Below, piece by piece: positions 59,149 to 64,000 of a DNA stretch of 64,000 nt (its first letter is position 1; every line of letters begins with the position of its first letter). The DNA is taken from the NCBI RefSeq assembly GCF_910591885.1, contig NW_025963624.1, positions 149,312 to 213,311 on the forward strand, read 5' to 3'. Both the position numbers and the translations under genes were made by a program. Source of the DNA: Bombus terrestris (taxonomy: Eukaryota > Arthropoda > Insecta > Hymenoptera > Apidae). The notes beneath the pieces are model-generated. The model was given only the letters and a program-made list of their open reading frames with translations. It was not told the DNA's origin and searched no databases.

Positions 59149-59348
59149 ACAACGTGGGACAACGTGGGACAACGTGGGACAACGTGGGACAACGTGGGAC
59201 AACGTGGGACAACGTGGGACAACGTGGGACAACGTGGGACAACGTGGGACAACGTGGGACAACGTGGGACAACGTGGGACAACGTGGGACAACGTGGGAC
59301 AACGTGGGACAACGTGGGACAACGTGGGACAACGTGGGACAACGTGGG
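59149..59348 (+). repeat. Longest pure consensus run found (20 units)
   Basis: Twenty perfect ACAACGTGGG units stand in a row. Other long pure runs are 32380-32559 (18 units) and 43100-43269 and 46280-46449 (17 units each). Each gives consecutive GGG triplets with exactly 7 bases between them. Confidence 0.85.
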
Positions 59349-60198
59349 ACACCGTTGGACATCGTTGGACACCGTGGGACAACGTGGGACAACGTGGGAC
59401 AACGTGGGACACCGTTGGACACCGTTGGACACCGTTGGACACCGTTGGACATCGTTGGACACCGTGGGACAACGTGGGACAACGTGGGACAACGTGGGAA
59501 ACCATGGAACAACGTGGGACAACGTGGGACACCGTTGGACATCGTTGGACAACGTGGGACAACGTGGGACAACGTGGGACAACGTGGGACAACGTGGGAC
59601 AACGTGGGACAACGTGGGACACCGTTGGACACCGTGGGACACCGTTGGACACCGTTGGACATCGTTGGACACCGTGGGACAACGTGGGACAACGTGGGAC
59701 AACGTGGGACAACGTGGGACAACGTGGGACAACGTGGGACAACGTGGGACAACGTGGGACAACGTGGGACAACGTGGGACATCGTGGGACAACGTGGGAC
59801 AACGTGGGACAACGTGGGACAACGTGGGACACCGTTGGACAACGTGGGACACCGTTGGACATCGTTGGACACCGTGGGACAACGTGGGACAACGTGGGAC
59901 CACGTGGGACAACGTGGGACAACGTGGGACAACGTGGGACAACGTGGGACAACGTGGGACAACGTGGGACAACGTGGGACAACGTGGGACAACGTGGGAC
60001 ACCGTTGGACATCGTTGGACAACGTGGGACAACGTGGGACAACGTGGGACAAAGTGGGACAACGTGGGACAACGTGGGACAACGTGGGACAACGTGGGAC
60101 AACGTGGGACACCGTTGGACAACGTGGGACACCGTTGGACATCGTTGGACACCGTGGGACAACGTGGGACAACGTGGGACAACGTGGGACAACGTGGG

Positions 60199-60970
60199 AC
60201 AACGTGGGACACCGTTGGACATCGTTGGACATCGTTGGACATCGTTGGACATCGTGGGACACCGTGGGACATCGTTGGACATCGTTGGACAACGTGGGAC
60301 AACGTGGGACAACGTGGGACACCGTTGGACATCGTTGGACACCGTGGGACAACGTGGGACAACGTGGGACAACGTGGGACAACGTGGGACAACGTGGGAC
60401 AACGTGGGACAACGTGGGACATCGTGGGACAACGTGGGACAACGTGGGACAACGTGGGACATCGTGGGACAACGTGGGACAACGTGGGACAACGTGGGAC
60501 AACGTGGGACACCGTTGGACAACGTGGGACACCGTTGGACATCGTTGGACACCGTGGGACAACGTGGGACAACGTGGGACACCGTTGGACATCGTTGGAC
60601 ACCGTGGGACAACGTGGGACAACGTGGGACAACGTGGGACAACGTGGGACACCGTTGGACAACGTGGGACACCGTTGGACATCGTTGGACACCGTGGGAC
60701 AACGTGGGACAACGTGGGACCACGTGGGACAACGTGGGACAACGTGGGACAACGTGGGACAACGTGGGACAACGTGGGACAACGTGGGACAACGTGGGAC
60801 AACGTGGGACATCGTGGGACAACGTGGGACAACGTGGGACAACGTGGGACACCGTTGGACAACGTGGGACACCGTTGGACATCGTTGGACACCGTGGGAC
60901 AACGTGGGACAACGTGGGACCACGTGGGACAACGTGGGACAACGTGGGACAACGTGGGACAACGTGGGAC
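60199..60970 (+). repeat. 0.77-kb block repeated at the window end (copy 1)
   Basis: It aligns with 63239-64000 at an offset of 3,040 falling to 3,030, then 3,032 after the CG insertion. Landmarks are the C-T-T-T-t word at the start, ACCACGTGGG 60719/63749, t 60809/63841 and ACCACGTGGG 60919/63951. Confidence 0.85.
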
Positions 60971-62178
60971 AACGTGGGACAACGTGGGACACCGTGGGAC
61001 ATCGTTGGACACCGTGGGACACCGTGGGACAACGTGGGACAACGTGGGACAACGTGGGACAACGTGGGACAACGTGGGAAACCATGGAACAACGTGGGAC
61101 AACGTGGGACACCGTTGGACATCGTTGGACAACGTGGGACAACGTGGGACAACGTGGGACAACGTGGGACAACGTGGGACAACGTGGGACAACGTGGGAC
61201 AACGTGGGACACCGTGGGACATCGTGGGACAACGTGGGACAACGTGGGACAACGTGGGACAACGTGGGACACCGTTGGACAACGTGGGACACCGTTGGAC
61301 ATCGTTGGACACCGTGGGACAACGTGGGACAACGTGGGACCACGTGGGACAACGTGGGACAACGTGGGACAACGTGGGACAACGTGGGACAACGTGGGAC
61401 AACGTGGGACAACGTGGGACATCGTGGGACAACGTGGGACAACGTGGGACAACGTGGGACAACGTGGGACAACGTGGGACAACGTGGGACAACGTGGGAC
61501 ACCGTTGGACATCGTTGGACACCGTGGGACACCGTGGGACAACGTGGGACAACGTGGGACAACGTGGGACAACGTGGGACAACGTGGGAAACCATGGAAC
61601 AACGTGGGACAACGTGGGACACCGTTGGACATCGTTGGACAACGTGGGACAACGTGGGACAACGTGGGACAACGTGGGACAACGTGGGACAACGTGGGAC
61701 ACCGTTGGACACCGTGGGACACCGTTGGACACCGTTCGACATCGTTGGACACCGTGGGACAACGTGGGACAACGTGGGACAACGTGGGACAACGTGGGAC
61801 AACGTGGGACAACGTGGGACAACGTGGGACAACGTGGGACAACGTGGGACAACGTGGGACAACGTGGGACAACGTGGGACACCGTTGGACAACGTGGGAC
61901 ACCGTTGGACATCGTTGGACACCGTGGGACAACGTGGGACAACGTGGGACAACGTGGGACAACGTGGGACAACGTGGGACACCGTTGGACATCGTTGGAC
62001 ATCGTTGGACATCGTGGGACACCGTTGGACATCGTTGGACATCGTTGGACACCGTTGGACACCGTTGGACAACGTGGGACATCGTGGGACAACGTGGGAC
62101 ACCGTTGGACATCGTTGGACACCGTGGGACAACGTGGGACAACGTGGGACAACGTGGGACAACGTGGGACAACGTGGG

Positions 62179-63140
62179 ACACCGTTGGACATCGTTGGAC
62201 ATCGTTGGACATCGTTGGACATCGTGGGACACCGTTGGACATCGTTGGACATCGTTGGACAACGTGGGACAACGTGGGACAACGTGGGACACCGTTGGAC
62301 ATCGTTGGACACCGTGGGACAACGTGGGACAACGTGGGACAACGTGGGACAACGTGGGACAACGTGGGACAACGTGGGACAACGTGGGACATCGTGGGAC
62401 AACGTGGGACAACGTGGGACAACGTGGGACATCGTGGGACAACGTGGGACAACGTGGGACAACGTGGGACATCGTTGGACAACGTGGGACAACGTGGGAC
62501 AACGTGGGACAAAGTGGGACAACGTGGGACAACGTGGGACAACGTGGGACAACGTGGGACAACGTGGGACACCGTTGGACAACGTGGGACAACGTGGGAC
62601 AACGTGGGACAACGTGGGACACCGTTGGACAACGTGGGACACCGTTGGACATCGTTGGACACCGTGGGACAACGTGGGACAACGTGGGACCACGTGGGAC
62701 AACGTGGGACAACGTGGGACAACGTGGGACAACGTGGGACAACGTGGGACACCGTTGGACATCGTTGGACATCGTTGGACATCGTTGGACATCGTGGGAC
62801 ACCGTTGGACATCGTTGGACATCGTTGGACAACGTGGGACAACGTGGGACAACGTGGGACACCGTTGGACATCGTTGGACACCGTGGGACAACGTGGGAC
62901 AACGTGGGACAACGTGGGACAACGTGGGACAACGTGGGACAACGTGGGACAACGTGGGACATCGTGGGACAACGTGGGACAACGTGGGACAACGTGGGAC
63001 ATCGTGGGACAACGTGGGACAACGTGGGACAACGTGGGACATCGTTGGACAACGTGGGACAACGTGGGACAACGTGGGACAAAGTGGGACAACGTGGGAC
63101 AACGTGGGACAACGTGGGACAACGTGGGACAACGTGGGAC
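62179..63140 (+). repeat. 0.5-0.6-kb local higher-order repeats
   Basis: Blocks starting at 62179, 62749 and 63239 all open C-T-T-T-t-C-T-T-A-A-A-C-T-c. The first two share t 62429/62999, T 62469/63039 and ACAAAGTGGG 62509/63079 at offset 570. The third follows the second at offset 490 until about 63530. Confidence 0.82.
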
Positions 63141-63238
63141 ACCGTTGGACAACGTGGGACACCGTTGGACATCGTTGGACACCGTGGGACAACGTGGGAC
63201 AACGTGGGACAACGTGGGACAACGTGGGACAACGTGGG

Positions 63239-64000
63239 ACACCGTTGGACATCGTTGGACATCGTTGGACATCGTTGGACATCGTGGGACACCGTTGGAC
63301 ATCGTTGGACATCGTTGGACAACGTGGGACAACGTGGGACAACGTGGGACACCGTTGGACATCGTTGGACACCGTGGGACAACGTGGGACAACGTGGGAC
63401 AACGTGGGACAACGTGGGACAACGTGGGACAACGTGGGACAACGTGGGACATCGTGGGACAACGTGGGACAACGTGGGACAACGTGGGACATCGTGGGAC
63501 AACGTGGGACAACGTGGGACAACGTGGGACAACGTGGGACACCGTTGGACAACGTGGGACACCGTTGGACATCGTTGGACACCGTGGGACAACGTGGGAC
63601 AACGTGGGACACCGTTGGACATCGTTGGACACCGTGGGACAACGTGGGACAACGTGGGACAACGTGGGACAACGTGGGACACCGTTGGACAACGTGGGAC
63701 ACCGTTGGACATCGTTGGACACCGTGGGACAACGTGGGACAACGTGGGACCACGCGTGGGACAACGTGGGACAACGTGGGACAACGTGGGACAACGTGGG
63801 ACAACGTGGGACAACGTGGGACAACGTGGGACAACGTGGGACATCGTGGGACAACGTGGGACAACGTGGGACAACGTGGGACACCGTTGGACAACGTGGG
63901 ACACCGTTGGACATCGTTGGACACCGTGGGACAACGTGGGACAACGTGGGACCACGTGGGACAACGTGGGACAACGTGGGACAACGTGGGACAACGTGGG
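63239..64000 (+). repeat. Block at window end, copy 2 of 60199-60970, cut by the edge
   Basis: It repeats the unit order of 60199-60970, including two CACGTG-type units, the first of which has gained CG. It is still collinear at the last base, so a further tandem copy of a roughly 3.03-kb block probably continues beyond the window. Confidence 0.83.
63749..63760 (+). repeat. 12-bp unit with CG duplication, phase shift 3
   Basis: The unit reads ACCACGCGTGGG, which is the ACCACGTGGG variant with one extra CG. The equivalent unit about 3.03 kb upstream (60719-60728) lacks the extra CG, so the insertion is private to this copy. It restores the phase of the window start (net -1 -1 +2 = 0). Confidence 0.95.

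Larger units (their letters stand above)
41..61598 (+). repeat. M units AAACCATGGA (about 79 copies)
   Basis: Unit starts seen by eye include 41, 1021, 1171, 2051, 2490, 2620, 2960, 3480, 4740, 5220, 5640, 5670, 5900, 6250, 7260, 7540, 7680, 7880, 8460, 9110, 9380, 10050, 10370, 11030, 11660, 12480, 13840, 14720, 14810, 15450, 16260, 17650, 18540, 19630, 21140, 22370, 24730, 26110, 26310, 27510, 28920, 30540, 31820, 32210, 33210, 33750, 34080, 34780, 35410, 35950, 36280, 36980, 38760, 39100, 39340, 40040, 40380, 40820, 40930, 41650, 42160, 44150, 44840, 45340, 47330, 48010, 49659, 51979, 54069, 55639, 56799, 57649, 57849, 59499, 61079 and 61589. Three carry CACGG in place of CATGG (37850, 43770, 46950). 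The usual context is c-A-A-A-M-A-A-C-T. M differs from c at three sites, one of them a CG to CA change. It is the best landmark for higher-order alignment. Confidence 0.9.
11430..63960 (+). repeat. ACCACGTGGG units carrying the CACGTG palindrome
   Basis: An A-to-C change at unit position 3 turns AACGTG into CACGTG. About 47 such units are seen, the first near 11430. Others lie near 13640, 14290, 14530, 15210, 17450, 18100, 18340, 19400, 21400, 22140, 25140, 25710, 25920, 27340, 29080, 29270, 29360, 30170, 30350, 31590, 31980, 39330, 41370, 41450, 41960, 44550, 44630, 45150, 47730, 47810, 48320, 49410, 52189, 52669, 52709, 54279, 54759, 55449, 56269, 56679, 59899, 60719, 60919, 61339, 62689 and 63951. 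They usually follow T-c-A-A and precede a long A run. None is seen in the first 11.4 kb or between about 31.99 and 39.33 kb. Confidence 0.85.
1..64000 (+). repeat. 10-bp satellite array, unit ACAACGTGGG
   Basis: Every base belongs to a head-to-tail 10-bp unit. Unit types seen are ACAACGTGGG (A, most common), ACACCGTTGG (C), ACATCGTTGG (T), ACACCGTGGG (c), ACATCGTGGG (t) and AAACCATGGA (M). Rarer ones include AAAACGTGGG, AGAACGTGGG, ACCACGTGGG, ACATCGCTGG, ACAACGTCGG, ACAACGTGGC and ACAAAGTGGG. Variation is almost all substitution: only three units differ from 10 bp in about 6,400. GC is about 60% and the + strand has an excess of G over C. There is no inversion and no unique insertion. The same motif fills both edges, so the true length is unknown. 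I infer a eukaryotic satellite; species and chromosomal location cannot be read from the sequence. Confidence 0.98.
1..64000. other. No gene: open frames in all six frames are a by-product of the repeat
   Basis: The consensus lacks stop codons in every frame on both strands. Because 10 is not a multiple of 3, each frame reads all three codon phases of the unit and gives the same decapeptide: GQRGTTWDNV on +, PTLSHVVPRC on -. Stops exist only where a rare substitution makes one. On + they are at 3738, 4138, 9726, 12077, 39426, 57720 and 59005. On - they are at 2410, 12076, 24050, 24140, 37898, 43818 and 46998. Opposite strands and all frames are open together, no frame shows codon-position bias, and the three indels are tolerated in every frame. 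I see no splice sites, domains or upstream elements. Nothing here supports a protein-coding annotation. Confidence 0.93.

Noticed and set aside
27650..61738. CENP-B box in units with TTCG (ACACCGTTCG)
   Set aside because: Only the short TTCG string is shared; the rest of the 17-bp box, including the CGGG end at correct spacing, is missing.
1..64000. CRISPR array
   Set aside because: There are no unique spacers; repeats of 10 bp directly abut one another.
1..64000. Telomeric repeat
   Set aside because: The period is 10 bp with a central CG. No TTAGGG, TTTAGGG or related telomere unit is present, although the GGG ending looks superficially similar.
1..64000. Transposon-derived or ribosomal spacer repeat
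   Set aside because: No terminal repeats, target duplications, rRNA or any non-satellite sequence is visible in the window.
1..64000. The whole array as a sequencing or assembly artefact
   Set aside because: Ordered rare variants and shared private changes in nested duplications form a believable history. Individual young duplications, especially 33120-37519, could still be assembly errors.
1..64000. Fish antifreeze-type or silk-type repetitive protein
   Set aside because: The translated decapeptide has no residue pattern I recognise from those families, and the opposite strand is equally open.

Overview
The whole 64,000-base window is one uninterrupted head-to-tail tandem array of a 10-bp unit, consensus ACAACGTGGG on the + strand (CCCACGTTGT on the other). 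Counting by eye gives 6,400 units: 240 in the first phase, a 9-bp unit at 2401-2409, 4,722 units, a 9-bp unit at 49630-49638, 1,411 units, a 12-bp unit at 63749-63760, then 24 units. No single-copy DNA, gene, RNA gene, transposon, promoter or terminator is visible, and the array runs off both ends. The window suggests a eukaryotic satellite (heterochromatic, subtelomeric or sex-chromosome type) read by long-read sequencing. I do not recognise the satellite family and cannot name the species.

Five unit types make up nearly everything: A = ACAACGTGGG (the majority), C = ACACCGTTGG, T = ACATCGTTGG, c = ACACCGTGGG, t = ACATCGTGGG. A sixth, M = AAACCATGGA, occurs about 79 times, three of them with a further substitution. 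They follow a strong order: long A runs, entry into a GTTGG block through C, alternation of C and T, exit almost always through T then the hybrid c, then A again. M sits in a fixed context, usually c-A-A-A-M-A-A-C-T.

Above the unit level the array is a mosaic of kilobase duplications whose lengths differ by whole units. 10970-18569 is a tandem pair of about 3.8 kb; 33120-37519 a near-identical tandem pair of 2.2 kb; 38280-40409 a 0.85-kb direct repeat; 40980-49179 a 3.18-kb block in two full copies and one truncated copy; 50629-54798 a tandem pair of 2.08 kb; the last 0.76 kb repeats 60.2-60.97 kb. Weaker long-range copies link 22.6-25.4 with 49.9-52.5 kb and 4.2-4.9 with 37.4-38.0 kb. All copies are direct, so the G-rich strand stays on + throughout.

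The very long open frames on all six frames come from a stop-free 10-mer (10 mod 3 = 1, so every sense frame spells the same decapeptide). They are not evidence of genes. The features most worth testing are the continuous G3-N7 quadruplex pattern, one nearly always intact CpG per unit, repeated ACGTG sites with local CACGTG conversions, Kozak-like ATGs confined to M units, and the record of recent amplification.
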